Shown: positions 19,997-30,197, counted from the stretch's first letter. The stretch is 64,000 nt of DNA from Monodelphis domestica (GCF_027887165.1 NC_077233.1:220056017-220120016), one strand, 5' to 3'. Notes: generated by a model not told the origin, from the sequence alone. Numbers and translations are program-made.

Positions 19997-20471
19997 TTCC
20001 TTTTTTTATTTTTAATTTTTAATTTAACTTTATCGTTTCAGTTGCATGTAGCAACCATTTTTAACAATTGCTTTCTGACATCTTGGAATTCATATTTTCT
20101 TCCCTGCCCAAGGCAGCAAATAGACCAATAAAGGTTATCAAGACATATTTGCATATTTCTCATGATATAAAACACATCTTAAAAAGTTCATGAGGAAAAG
20201 AAAGTGGAAGATAGCATGCTTTGATCTGCCCTCAGAATCCAAGAGTCAGGGGCCACCTGGGTGGTTTAGTAGATTGAGAGCCAGGCCCAAAGACAAGAGG
20301 TCCTAGATTCAAATCTGGCCTCAGATACTGCCTAGCTGTATGACCCTGGGCAGGTCACTTAACCCCCATTGCCTAGCCCTTAGGACTCTTCTACCTTGGG
20401 AACAATACATAGTATTGCTTCTCAGATGGAAGGTAAGGGTTTAAAAAAAAGAAGAAGACTCCTACAGTTGC
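19997..20471 (-). mobile_element. L1 3'-end insertion with 15-base target duplication
   Basis: Begins with a poly-T-rich stretch (reversed poly-A) and carries reversed L1 3' UTR 'cttggaattcatattttcttc'. It ends 'gactcctacagttgc'. Exact acagtgctggacttc at 19982-19996 and 20472-20486. Strongly 5'-truncated, and itself hit by a MAR1. Confidence 0.85.
20248..20442 (+). mobile_element. MAR1 SINE nested in the L1
   Basis: Full head, core and tail ('ggaaggtaagggttt'). It separates 'cctcagaatccaagagtc' from 'gactcctacagttg' of the L1. Confidence 0.85.
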
Positions 20472-20639
20472 ACAGTGCTGGACTTCAACTCAGGAAGGAC
20501 CTGGGTTTGAATCCTCCCAGATACTAACTGTGTGCAGTTGAGAAATTAAATAAAACTCTCTGGATCCCAGTTATCTTACCTGTAAAGTGAGAGTGTTAGA
20601 CTGGACTTCAGAGGACGCTTTTAGCCCCGACTCTCTGAC

Positions 20640-21040
20640 CGGATGATCTGGGGAAGTGGTTCCTGCTGCTGGGGTTAGACTGACTCAGGGAAGATGGGGA
20701 CGTGCCTTTATGGCAAAGAGCTGGGGCTGGAGGAAGGTCTTGAGAGTGTCCAACTCATTAACTCATTCCTTCCTTCCTGCAGCTCTGGTCTGCTGGGCTT
20801 GGCACTGTGATGATTTAAGCATCCCCAGCAGCCCTGCCATAATCCATTCCTTTTGGCTTAAGCATTGCCCTCTCCCTGAGATCATCTTGGAAAAAGGCAA
20901 ATACTGGGAATAAGGTCACATGAAGTTCCTGACAGGGAAGTGTAACCGCACTTATCAGATGATTTTGTTCCCTAGGAGGGAGAGAGTACAGCTTGGGAAT
21001 TCAGGGCTGAAAACAAGGGGAAAATTCTCATTCTAAGAGT
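20640..21040. other. Repeat-free block; regulatory candidate
   Basis: About 400 bases of unique sequence with an AP-1/half-MARE 'tgactca' near 20681 and a GATA-type 'cttatcag' near 20952. No coding frame of note. Confidence 0.35.
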
Positions 21041-21044
21041 TGTT

Positions 21045-21276
21045 CCTCAGGCTTTCCGTGCCATTGGACTCTTTGGGACCCCATTTGGGGTTTTCTTGGC
21101 AAAGATGCTGGAGTGGTTGGCCATTTCTTTCTCCAGGTCATCTGACAGATAAGGAAACTGAGGCAAACAGGGTCAAGTGACGAGGACACAGCTAGTGTCT
21201 AGGGCCATTTTTGAAATCAGGAAGGTTTTTCTGACTCCAGACCTGGCCTTCCATCCGCTCCACCACCTAGCTGCCC
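21045..21276 (-). mobile_element. CORE-SINE (Lys-head type), antisense
   Basis: 'atttggggttttcttggcaa' through the reversed core to 'ccacctagctgcccc'. Confidence 0.8.
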
Positions 21277-21368
21277 CTACCAGGAGTCAAGGGGTGCCAA
21301 ATACACACTTAATTCACCACTTTGCCAAAGCCTAGCCTCAGGCCTGGTGTTTGAGGGCACTTGAACAG

Positions 21369-21533
21369 CCCTGACCTAGGTGGTCTAGTGGATAAATTGT
21401 AGGGACTCAAGTTAGGAAGACCTGAGTTTGAATCCTGCCTCAGATACTTACTGTGTGTGACTCCGGATGAGTAACTTAACTTGGTTTCTGTACTGGATGA
21501 CCACTGAGTCCCTTTCAGCTTAGAATTTGTCAT
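21369..21533 (+). mobile_element. CORE-SINE
   Basis: 'gacctaggtggtctagtgga', 'gacctgagtttgaatcctgc' and a short MIR3-like tail. Confidence 0.7.
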
Positions 21534-21765
21534 TCTAAGGCAATTCTCCCTCCTGAGGCGCTAAATTACAGCAGAATGTGAGCTTCTCAAGATCATGGAG
21601 TGTTTTTCATTTGATTGTTGTATCCCTGCTGTGTAGTATATAGTTCTAGTTTACACATTTATGCAAAAAATGCAATTACACGTATAATTTGTAATGATAC
21701 ATGTAATATAATTTCACATGTAAATGCATAGTTTCCTTTTATGTAATTATACATTATACATTACG

Positions 21766-21943
21766 CAGTATCTCATTTGAGCCTCAAAACAACCTGGAGA
21801 GCTAACTGTTGTTATTTTCCCATTTTGCAGTTGAGGAAACTGAGGCAAATAGAGGTTAAATGACTTGCCCAGGGTCACACAGCTCATGTCCAGGAGATGT
21901 CTTTATGACTTGAAGCCCACTATTTTATCTTCTGTGTCACCTA
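21766..21943 (-). mobile_element. MIR SINE, antisense
   Basis: 'tctcatttgagcctcaaaac', 'cagttgaggaaactgaggca', 'gcccagggtcacacagc'. Preceded by AT-rich sequence (21640-21765) with acatgtaat-type short repeats. Confidence 0.75.
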
Positions 21944-22082
21944 AGAAGGGAAAAAGATGGCAGTAAATAAAATCAGTAGGAAGAGCTTGTCAACACAGTC
22001 TTATTTACCTATTTCTAGCCAAGTAATCGAAATGTTTAAAATCTAGGCAGTTCTAGAACTCTACTTGAAACAAGCCATTTGA

Positions 22083-22233
22083 AATGCTTTCTTATTTGAT
22101 TCTCACAATCCTATGAGGTAAGTGCTTTTACTGGTCTCATTTTACAGATGAAAAAACTGAGGCTGGAAGCCATTAAGTGATTCCCCTACCCAGTTCTGTG
22201 ACTAGAGCCCATGTTCTTTTCACTGTATCATGA
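22083..22233 (-). mobile_element. MIR SINE, antisense
   Basis: 'ttgattctcacaatcctatg', 'cattttacagatgaaaaaac', 'gactagagcccatgttctt'. Confidence 0.7.
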
Positions 22234-22309
22234 AATAATACATTTCTTTATTATTATTTTTTTTTTGAAAGAATAAATTTCGGTTGTAACCTAGAACCCT
22301 TTTTTCCCA

Positions 22310-22736
22310 GACACTAAAATCCTTATAGGCCTTGCACACATCAGCTCCAATAATGATGGTGAGGGGAATGGACCCACCTGATGCCCGACCCCATAGCCAA
22401 TTGTAGCTGGCTAGGCTGTGGGCTAGTCCCCCTGTAAATGGCTGCCCAGCTGCTCTCTTCCTTGGGACTCCCCAAATCCATGTTCAGATTGCAGGCAAAT
22501 GGGTCATTAGCTACCCCCAACTGACTGGCCTCCCAACACAGCTGGCTTCTAATTATGTGGCAAAGGCAGGGATTCTGGCTCAGCCTGACCCAGAGGTTTT
22601 CCTTTTTAATTAGTGTTGTTATAAACCGTTAATTAAGTTTTACAATCGCAGATGATCCCTTTTGCAATGGAGTCCACAGTGGCTGGAGCAGTTGAGCCGC
22701 TTGCTGCCCACCTCAGCTTTGGTGTGGGATGACGCA
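22310..22736. promoter_or_regulatory. Repeat-free block with homeodomain motifs; candidate enhancer
   Basis: Unique sequence with clustered homeobox cores: TAATTATG at about 22551, TTTTAATTAG near 22605, TTATAAAC and GTTAATTAAG near 22620-22637, plus 'tttacaatcgcagatgat'. No transposon and no coding frame. The density of such motifs in a repeat-free patch is typical of conserved developmental enhancers. This is inference only. Confidence 0.4.
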
Positions 22737-22744
22737 TCCTAGAG

Positions 22745-23120
22745 CAGTGATGAGGAACCTTTTGGCCCCGCCCCCACCCCAGCTAGTGCTGTGCCCCTCC
22801 CCCCAAATGCTGGATGCGCCTCCCCCCACACACACCTTACCAGGGGAGGGAGGGAGAGGCGCTCCTATTGGGCTTCTGGGAGGAGGGAGGGTCATGTGAG
22901 AAATGTCCTCAGCAAGTGTGGCAGGGAGTGGCCTGAGCACTCTGCTCCCCTCCAGTTCTGCCCTCTGTGACCCACCCACCTGGCTGGGCAGAGGAGGGTA
23001 CAGGCAAAGTAGAGAGGGGGAGGGGAGCAGCTCTGCCTTTCTAGTGACTTTCTAACTCTGGGTGGGGGAGGGAGGTTGCATGCTGTCTTTGGCACTCAGG
23101 CCATAGATTCGCCATCACTG
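22745..23120. mobile_element. hAT MITE, family A, both ends present
   Basis: Starts cagtgatgaggaacc and ends gattcgccatcactg, so the ends are inverted repeats. Flanking octamers tcctagag and gcctagcg match at 6 of 8 with a central TA. The interior is G+C-rich and non-coding. Confidence 0.8.
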
Positions 23121-23271
23121 GCCTAGCGACTTCTCTCTGATTTTAAAAGAACTCCAAGAGGAACAGGGTATCTATTCTGTCCCCAGCTGCCCAGATCTAC
23201 AGGATATATATGCCAGGAGGCCAGAACTCGTACCTGGGAGGCAAGATCTGGGGTTCTGTTGGTACTGGGCT

Positions 23272-23445
23272 TCTACTCATTAGTTAGAGAACCAGGTCTA
23301 GAAATGGGAGGTCCTGGGTTCAAATCTAGTCTCAGCCACTTCCTAGGTGTGCGACCTTGGGGAAGTCACTTAACTCCCATTGCTTAGCCCTTACCGCTCT
23401 TCTGTCTTGGAACCAGTATTGATTCTAACATGCAAGGTAAAGATT
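23272..23445 (+). mobile_element. MAR1 SINE
   Basis: Head from 'tagttagagaaccaggtcta', core, and tail 'gattctaacatgcaaggta'. Confidence 0.8.
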
Positions 23446-23660
23446 AAAAAAAAATGAAGGTGTTAAAATTGAATGACCTCTAACAGAGTCCCTCCTAACT
23501 CTAAATAAAAGACCATATGACCCAAGTGAACAAATATTTATTTTTTAAATTGCTGCCTTGGGCCAAGCCTTGTGCTCAAAAATGACCAAGCTTTTAAAGC
23601 TTGTCAAATGAACTTGAACAAAATAATTTGATTAAAATACAAGGTAGATATTCTGGTTCT

Positions 23661-23861
23661 TTTTTTTTTAACCCTTACCTTCCATTTTAGAATCAATACT
23701 CAGTATTGGTTCCAAGGCAGAAGAGCAGTAAGGGCTGGGCAATGGGGGTTAAGTGACTTGCCCAGGGCCACACAGCTAGGAAGTACCTGAGGCCATATTT
23801 GAACCCATGACCTCATGTCTCTAGGCCCAGCTTTCAATCCAGGGAGCCACTTAGTAACCCC
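23661..23861 (-). mobile_element. MAR1 SINE, antisense
   Basis: Poly-T, 'aacccttaccttccatttta', full core, and head to 'gagccacttagtaacccc'. Confidence 0.85.
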
Positions 23862-23924
23862 TGGGAAAGTCTTTTTGAGGAATAACCACTACCCTTTTGA
23901 TAGGCGCTATGCCTCTCTTGAGTC

Positions 23925-24060
23925 TGCCTCAGTTTCCTTATCTATAAAAAATGGGGATAATAATAGTACCTATATCCTAGGGTTGCTGTGTGAATCAAAT
24001 CAGATAACATTTGTAAGTGCCGTATAAATATTAGCTATTATAATTATTGTTATTATATTA
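23925..24060 (+). mobile_element. CORE-SINE 3' end
   Basis: 'tgcctcagtttccttatcta', 'aatggggataataatagtac', 'taagtgccgtataaatatta'. Confidence 0.65.
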
Positions 24061-24179
24061 TTACATAAAAGAAAAACATAAGGAAAAAAAAGACATACAT
24101 TAAAGCACCTAATTACAGCTGTCCGGAGTTAGCTTCCCAGATTCTAAATTCTGGTCTACACAGGTCCTCAGAGTTGAAA

Positions 24180-24510
24180 AAGAATCTTAGCGAGCAGGAC
24201 ATTCAAATCCAGCCTCAAATGTAAGGGCTTGAAGCCTCTGCTTGAAACACTCCAATAGTAAAGAAACCCATCTATTGCCCTTGCACTGGAGATCACTCAC
24301 TTTGTGAAGGAATTCTTCTTGATAACTGAGCAGAAATCTGCTTCTTTGTTGCTGGTCATACCCTCTGGGGCCAATTAGAGCATGTCTAATCCCTCTTCCA
24401 CAACATGGTCCTTCAAACACTAGAAGGCAACCATCACATCTCCCCTAAGACTTTCCTTCTTCAGCCTAAAGAGGCGTATTTTCTTCAGCAAAACTTCCTG
24501 TGCTCTAGGA
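24180..24510 (-). mobile_element. CR1/L3-like LINE fragment, antisense
   Basis: 'tgaaggaattcttcttgata', 'ctctggggccaattagagca', 'ctaatccctcttccaca', 'ttcttcagcctaaagagg': the reversed 3' region of vertebrate CR1/L3 LINEs. Probably continued at 26275. Confidence 0.65.
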
Positions 24511-24529
24511 AAGAGATGAAGGGCAGGGC

Positions 24530-24652
24530 ACAAGCATTTATGTAGCACCTGTGGTGTGCCAGGCCTTGTGCTCAGCCCCTTACAAATATAGTACAACAAC
24601 CCCCAGAGGTGAGCACTCTTTTTAACCCCTTTTTACAGTTGAGGAAACTGAA

Positions 24653-24697
<45 letters not shown>

Positions 24698-25055
24698 AAG
24701 TGACTTACCCAGTGTCACACAGCTAGAAAGTGAGGCTGGATTTGCCATTTCCTTCCCCAGCTTATTATACAGATGAGGAAACTGGGCAAACAGGCTTAAG
24801 TGACTTGCCCAGGGTCACATAGCTAGTAAATTGTCACTATTTGGGGTTTTCTTGGCAAAGATGTAAGAGTGGTTTGCCATTTCCTTTTTTAGCCCATCAT
24901 ACAGATGAGGAAACTGAGGCAAATAGGGTTAAGTGACTTGCCCAGGGTCACACAGCTAGTAAGTATCTGAGGCTGGATTTGAACTTATGAAAATGAGTCT
25001 TCCTGATCTGAGGTCTTCAGGCCCAGCACTCTATCCACTGTGCCATATAGGTCCA
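24530..25055 (-). mobile_element. Composite of three CORE-SINE units
   Basis: Three successive reversed 'gaggaaactg...cttgcccagggtcacacagctag' cores, near 24640, 24775 and 24905. The third belongs to a full Lys-head SINE (24831-25055). This suggests repeated insertion or unequal exchange at the core. Confidence 0.7.
24655..24694. repeat. (AT)20 microsatellite inside a SINE
   Basis: Forty uninterrupted bases of AT, placed between 'aaactgaagc' and 'gtcaagtgac' of a SINE. Confidence 0.95.
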
Positions 25056-25124
25056 AGCCCCCTAACCATATTGACTATCCTTATCTGAACCATGTTCATT
25101 TTAGAAAGACCTCTAAAAGACTAT

Positions 25125-25240
25125 ATTCATGGTGGATAAAGGCCATCCTTGGAGTGAGGAAGTCTTGAATTCAAGGCCTGTCATTGCTTCTTGCTATCTA
25201 TGTGATTTGGGGCAAGTCAGGCACAATTTCACAGGGTCCC
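25125..25240 (+). mobile_element. CORE-SINE fragment
   Basis: 'tggataaaggccatccttgg', 'gaagtcttgaattcaaggc', 'tgatttggggcaagtcag'. Confidence 0.55.
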
Positions 25241-25369
25241 TGAGCCACTCTTTCCTTGTACTATCATTAGGTTGTTATCTATATAAGTGGAGAGAACCCC
25301 CCATAATGATGAAATCACAGCCTTAGATAACTCCTTCCCTCCCTCCAAAGCTTGTCAATCAAAAATGCA

Positions 25370-25602
25370 ATCCACCTCCAGAGAAAAAACTGATGGAGTC
25401 TGAATGTAGATCAAAGCACACTTTCTTTTCTTTTCTTTTTTATTTTATATGAATCTTCTTCTACAATTTGGCCAATATAGAAATATATTTTGCATGATAG
25501 AGCATATATAACCTGTCATCTCAGGGAAAGCAAAGGGGTGAGAGGGAGGGAGGCAGAGAATTTGGAACATAAAATTTTAGAAAATGAATAATTAAAAATT
25601 AT
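25370..25602 (+). mobile_element. L1 3'-UTR end
   Basis: 'gatggagtctgaatgtagat', 'caatatagaaatatattttg', 'gagaatttggaacataaaat', 'atgaataattaaaaatt'. Same subfamily as 7618 and 63290. Confidence 0.65.
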
Positions 25603-25603
25603 A

Positions 25604-25755
25604 GAGGTAGCTGAGTGACACAGTGGATTGAATGACAGGTTTGGAGTTGGGAAAACCTGAGATCAGATTTGACCTCAGACACTTGCTGTGTAAACCTTGG
25701 GCAAGTCACTTAACCTCATTTGCCTTTCTATCTTAGAATTATTACAAAGACAAAA
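25604..25755 (+). mobile_element. CORE-SINE
   Basis: 'gaggtagctgagtgacacag', core, then a short 'gcctttctatcttagaatta' tail that runs into the purine array. Confidence 0.75.
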
Positions 25756-25947
25756 AGGAAGGAAGAAAAGAAAGAAAGGAGGAAAGAAGGAAGGGAGGAA
25801 AAAAGGAAAGAAAGAAAGGAAGGAAGAAAGAAAAAGGGAGAGAGAGAAAGAGGGAAGAAAGAAAAAAGAGAAGGAAGGAAGGAAGGGAGAAAGAAAGAGA
25901 GGGAGAGGGAGGAAAGAAAAAAAGAAGGAAGGGGAAAAGAAAGTATT
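25756..25947 (+). repeat. Polypurine (AAGG/GAAA) array
   Basis: About 190 bases of nearly pure A and G built on the tail of the preceding SINE. Lys/Arg/Glu-rich frames across it are compositional. Confidence 0.9.
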
Positions 25948-26063
25948 ATATGTAATTAGAAAAAAAACAAAATATCACATTTTTAAAAAAATAAAAATAA
26001 AAGGTTTTCACTATTCTCTATTAAAAAAAAAAGTTGGTCAGTGTTCTTAAAAATGTGTCAGAG

Positions 26064-26251
26064 GGGCAGCTGGATGGCTCAGTGGATTGAAAGTCAGGCC
26101 TAGAGATGAGAGATCCTGGATTCAAATCTAGCCTCAGATTCTTCCTAGCTGTGTGACCCTGGGCAAGTCACTTAAACCCTGCTGCCTAGCTCTTACTGCT
26201 CTTCTGCCTAGAACCAAAACATAGTATTGATTCTATGACATAAGGGTTTAA
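26064..26251 (+). mobile_element. MAR1 SINE
   Basis: 'ggggcagctggatggctcag' to 'gattctatgacataagggtt', full length. Confidence 0.85.
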
Positions 26252-26274
26252 TAAAATAAAATAAGAAATGTGTC

Positions 26275-26790
26275 TAGAACAGAGCATAGTATTGTAGGTG
26301 TGGTTTGATTAGGGCAAGGTTTAGACTTTCAGCTTTAGAGGCACCTCCCTCCTAGACAGACAAGGCTCCTCTCTTGATGAAGCCTACATTTCCATTAGCC
26401 TCCACGTCCTCACTACCTAGTCTCTAATTTGAAAGAGAGTCATTAATGACTTACTCCTCGACTCTGGTCATTCAACTAGTTTTAAGTCAAAGGAGCTGTA
26501 ATCATCTGCCTCTTATCGATCCATCTTGTTCACAAAAACAGCACGAAAGGCCTTTTGAAATGCTTTGCTGAAATCTCAGGAAACCCAATCAGCCACATTC
26601 CCCTGATCTACCAGTCTAGTGACTTTGTTGAAGAAAGGCAATGAGGTTAGTCTGGCATGACCTGTTTTGGATGGCGCCATCTTGGCCATCACCACTTCCC
26701 TTTCTGCATGTTCACAAACCATTCATTTGCTACCCTCTTCTAAACCTTTGCCAGAAATAGAAGCCAAGCTCACAAACTATAGTTTACAGA
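26275..26790 (-). mobile_element. CR1/L3-like LINE fragment, antisense (continuation)
   Basis: 'gtattgtaggtgtggtttga', 'tgctttgctgaaatctcagg', 'ttcccctgatctaccagtct': successive reversed segments of CR1/L3. Follows on from 24180-24510 in element order, so one old insertion was split by about 1.7 kb of later elements. Confidence 0.65.
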
Positions 26791-26797
26791 CTCATTT

Positions 26798-27029
26798 TGT
26801 TGTTGTTCAGTCATTTTTCAGTCATGGTCAATTCTTCTTGACTCCATTGGGGGTTTTCTTGGCAGAGACACTGGAATGGTTTGTCATTCCCTTCTCCAGC
26901 TCATTTGACAGAAGAGAAAACTGAGGCAAACATGGTGTTGTCCAGGATCAGTAAATGTGGGAGGTCAAACTTAAGTCCAGGTCTTTCTGGCCCTATAGCT
27001 GGCCCCCATCCTTTCCACCACCTAAATGC
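26798..27029 (-). mobile_element. CORE-SINE (Lys-head type), antisense
   Basis: 'ttgttgttgttcagtcattt', 'gggggttttcttggcagag', to 'ccaccacctaaatgcc'. A SINE-tail piece ('aggtgcttaataaatgctca') follows to about 27070. Confidence 0.8.
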
Positions 27030-27209
27030 CTGCTTTGCATATAACAGGTGCTTAATAAATGCTCACTGAATATTGAATTAGTGTCTAGAATTAGGGAAGT
27101 GGTTGTCCCCCTACACTTTACCTTAGCAAGTCTATTCCAGAACCATTGTATCCAGGCCCAAACACTATATTTTTAGGAAAGCCAGTGACAAACAAACAAT
27201 ATTGATCTC

Positions 27210-27320
27210 TGGCTGAGACAAAGCCCTAGTCTTGGAATCAGAGAGAACTAGATTGCAGCCCAACATCAGACCCTTTTAAGCCCTGTGAACTCAAGCAAGT
27301 CACTTAACCTCCTAAGAAAT
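27210..27320 (+). mobile_element. MIR-like SINE
   Basis: 'agtcttggaatcagagagaa' and 'actcaagcaagtcacttaac'. Confidence 0.55.
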
Positions 27321-27446
27321 AGCTTGAACAAATTCTTAGCACTCATCTATTGGGAGTTCCTTACACAGAAGAAATCTTAGATCTTTGGGAATGAGTTAGA
27401 AGCAGGATTCTTGCAGAATGGCTGAAGGACACTTATGTTGTTTAAC

Positions 27447-27623
27447 TTTTTTTTTTAAACCTTTCCCTTCCATCTTGGAATCACTACTGTGTGTTGCTTC
27501 CAAGGTAGAAGAGTGATAAGGACTAGGCAATGGGGGTTAAGTGACTTGCCCAGGGTCACACAGCTAGGAAGTGTCTTAGGTCAGTTTTGAACCCACGACA
27601 TCCTGTCTCCAGGTCTGATTCTA
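27447..27623 (-). mobile_element. MAR1 SINE, antisense
   Basis: Poly-T, 'cccttccatcttggaatcac', full core; the head is truncated after 'ctccaggtctgattcta'. Confidence 0.8.
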
Positions 27624-27639
27624 GCCATGGATATTTTTT

Positions 27640-28235
27640 TATTCAATGGGGGCTTTGGGAGCATGCTAATCAAATTTGTAGGTGATGGTCAGACTCTGAA
27701 AATATGTAGTTTGACCAATACGACAAGCCAAATCTAGGAAGGTGAAATCAAATTGAGAAAAGTCTACAAAGTCCTATAGAACAGGGGTGGTGAGATGCCA
27801 TTGTACTTTGCCCTGGTAAATCTGGAATACGGAGTTCAGGTCAATGAGGGGTTGCGGAAGTAGCTGGGGGGGTTGGGACATTTTTAGGAAGAACACTGAT
27901 AAACTGGAGTATCCAGAGGAGGGCGACCAAGATGTGTATGATATGGGAGACCATTTCCCATTAAAACTGTTTAAAAGAACTGGTACTCTTTAGCTTAGGG
28001 ACTCAGGGAGGAGAACATTACAGCTATCTTTAAATATTGAAATTACTGAGTCCATTTGTTCTCCTTTTCCTCAGAGGACAGATGGAAGAGGAATATGGAT
28101 AAGTTTCAGAGAGGCACATTTATGCTCATAATGAGGAAAAGCTTCCTAAGAATTAGAGATATCCAAAAATGGAATGGACTACCTTAAGACCCAGTAGGTT
28201 GGGTCTTTAGGCAAAAGGATGAATGTCCCCTGGAA
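27640..28235 (+). mobile_element. CR1/L3-like LINE, sense
   Basis: 'gcatgctaatcaaatttgta' (end of reverse transcriptase region), 'gaggagggcgaccaagatg', 'ttacagctatctttaaatat', 'aagcttcctaagaattagag', 'ccaaaaatggaatggacta': the 3' part of a CR1/L3 LINE in order. Highly diverged, no intact frame. Confidence 0.75.
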
Positions 28236-28240
28236 AAAGC

Positions 28241-28482
28241 TAGCTGGCCCAATGGATAGACCATTGGGCCCAGAATCAGAAAGATTCCTCTTCATAAGTT
28301 CAAATCCAGCCTCAGAGCCTTCCTACCTATGTGACCCTGGGTGAGTCACTTAGCCTTGTTTGCCTCAATTTTCTCATCTATAAAATGAATTGGAGAAGAA
28401 AATGGCAAACCACTTCAAGACCTTCACCAAGAAAATCCCAAATGGAGTCACACCAAGTGTAAAACCACCAATGACACTGTCA
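28241..28482 (+). mobile_element. CORE-SINE (Lys-head type), full
   Basis: 'agctggcccaatggatagac', core, 'aatgaattggagaagaaaat', 'accaagaaaatcccaaatgg'. Confidence 0.8.
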
Positions 28483-28489
28483 CTTAGAT

Positions 28490-29451
28490 CAGTGATGGGC
28501 AACTTTTTGAGCTTGGTGTGTCAAAATTCACCAAAAAGCCGAGCATAACTCAGGTGGTGTGTCACTTTGAGAAGAAAAACCCCCCATAATTTTGTGATAT
28601 TTATGGTTTAAATAACAAAAATGTATAATTGTAATATATAACTGTATTTAATAAACCCAAAACTAATTATTTAACTTACCTGCTTAGTGACTTTTTTGTT
28701 CATCTGTTAGACAGTTTTTTTGGTTGGTCTTTATATTATTTAACTTGTGTGGGGTGCTGTGAACTAAGATAAGTGAGGGGGAGGGGAAAATTCTTTAACT
28801 AACCTGCCTATTAGTGACTTTTTTGGTATTGAATTTCATTGGCTAAATCTTCAATTGAAGGTTGGTATTTTGTATACTTCAAGCCCAAGAAAGGGCTACT
28901 AACTTCATCTGTCAGTCTATTTCTTTTATTGGTTTTGATATTTAACGCTGAGAATAAGGTCTCACAAAAGTACTTAGAGGGAAAAATTGTGAGTAAAGCC
29001 ATTGCTATATTTTTCAGGGTGCTAAAAGTGTCTGGTAATCGGTTCCAGGCACTCCTCTGTTGCATGTGGGCTGGAGCCCTGCCCAGTCTTCCTTAGGCCC
29101 CTCCCTGCCCTTCCTCTCCCCAGCTGGTTAGCCTAGAGGTGTCTTGAGCTGCCACTGGCCAGCCTGCCCCCACATGGGATCCTCCTCCCTACCTCCACAG
29201 GAGTCCCATGTGCCCCAGCCCCCTGACCCAAGGTGCCCCATACTTGCCCTCTCCCTCCCCCACACCCATGGCCAGCACATAGAGCTGCCCTCCCCTGGGC
29301 CTGGTGGGGGCATGGCCATGGCCATGACCTCAGCTGTGGCTCCCCATGGCTTCTGACCCCAAGGCGTACTGAGCCCACATGAGGCCACGTATCATTGAAA
29401 ATGGCTACACATGCCAGTGCTGACATGTGTGTCATAGGTTTGCCATCATAG
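28490..29451. mobile_element. hAT transposon, family A, with transposase remnant
   Basis: Same ends as the MITEs (cagtgatgggcaac ... ggtttgccatcatag), flanked by acttagat at 28482-28489 and acctagat at 29452-29459 (7 of 8, central TA). It is 962 bases, longer than the MITEs, because it keeps a transposase C-terminus on the - strand. The right part is the G+C-rich interior shared with the MITEs. Confidence 0.85.
28811..29065 (-). pseudogene. hAT transposase C-terminal (dimerisation) remnant
   Basis: An 84-residue open frame reads LLTIFPSKYFCETLFSALN, then NRLTDE, and ends IQYQKSH and stop. The C-x-x-LFS, NRLTDE and terminal SH signature is that of the hAT-family dimerisation domain, as in host proteins derived from it. 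The catalytic region is absent, so this is a relic inside the transposon at 28490-29451. Confidence 0.85.
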
Positions 29452-29687
29452 ACCTAGATAGTCACTCACTGGGCATGTTTGTAGAGGGAATTCCTGTTCA
29501 GGTGTGAACTACATTAGTCTCTTAAGGCTCCCTGTAATTCTGAGATTATCTGAGAATTGCATTGGTAATCATGGCAGTTCTCATCCTTGAGATGGGCTTG
29601 AAGGAGTCTTTTTTTCTGGGAGTCTGCTCATTCAACCAGACATCTAGGAACTACAGTGGATAGAGTGTTGATCTCATAGTCAGGAAG

Positions 29688-29921
29688 CTATTCAGTCATG
29701 TCCAACTTTTCATGACCCCATTTGGGGTTTTCTTGGCAAAGATGCTGGAATAGTTTGCCATTTTCTTTTCCAGCTCAATTGACAGATATGGAAACTGAGG
29801 CAAGCAGGGTTTTGTGACTTGCCCAGGGTGACAGCTGGTAAGTGTCTGAAGCCAGATTTGAACTCTGGTCTTCCTGACTTCACTCCCAGTGTTCTATCCA
29901 CTAAGCCACCTAATTGCCCTC
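29688..29921 (-). mobile_element. CORE-SINE inserted in the 29640 SINE
   Basis: Reversed Lys-head SINE flanked by exact tagtcaggaag at 29677-29687 and 29922-29932. Confidence 0.85.
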
Positions 29922-29991
29922 TAGTCAGGAAGACCAGAGTTCAAATCCCGACTTAGATACTTACTTAGCTGTGTGATTGAATAAATCATTT

Positions 29992-30197
29992 TTAAAAATA
30001 TTTTTTTAAACCCTTACCTTCCCCATTAGAAGCAATACTATATATTGGTTCAAGACAGAAGAGCAGTAAGGGCTACAATGGGGGTCAAGTGACTTGCTCA
30101 GGATCACACAGCTGGGAAGTGTCTGAGACCACATTTGAACCCAGGACCTCCCGTCTCTAGGCCTGGCTCTCCATCCACTGAGCCTCCCAGCTGCCCC
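29992..30197 (-). mobile_element. MAR1 SINE inserted in the 29640 SINE
   Basis: Full reversed MAR1 flanked by tgaataaatcattt and tgaatcaatcattt (13 of 14). Confidence 0.85.

Larger units (their letters stand above)
19955..20632 (+). mobile_element. MIR3-like SINE split by an L1
   Basis: The SINE starts before 19996 and continues from 20472 ('ttcaactcaggaaggacctg' to 'actggacttcagaggacg'). The 15 bases acagtgctggacttc stand at both junctions. Confidence 0.75.

Noticed and set aside
28811-29065. 84-residue hAT-like frame as a possible host gene
   Set aside because: It sits inside a transposon with inverted ends and target duplication. Only the dimerisation domain remains and the catalytic part is missing.
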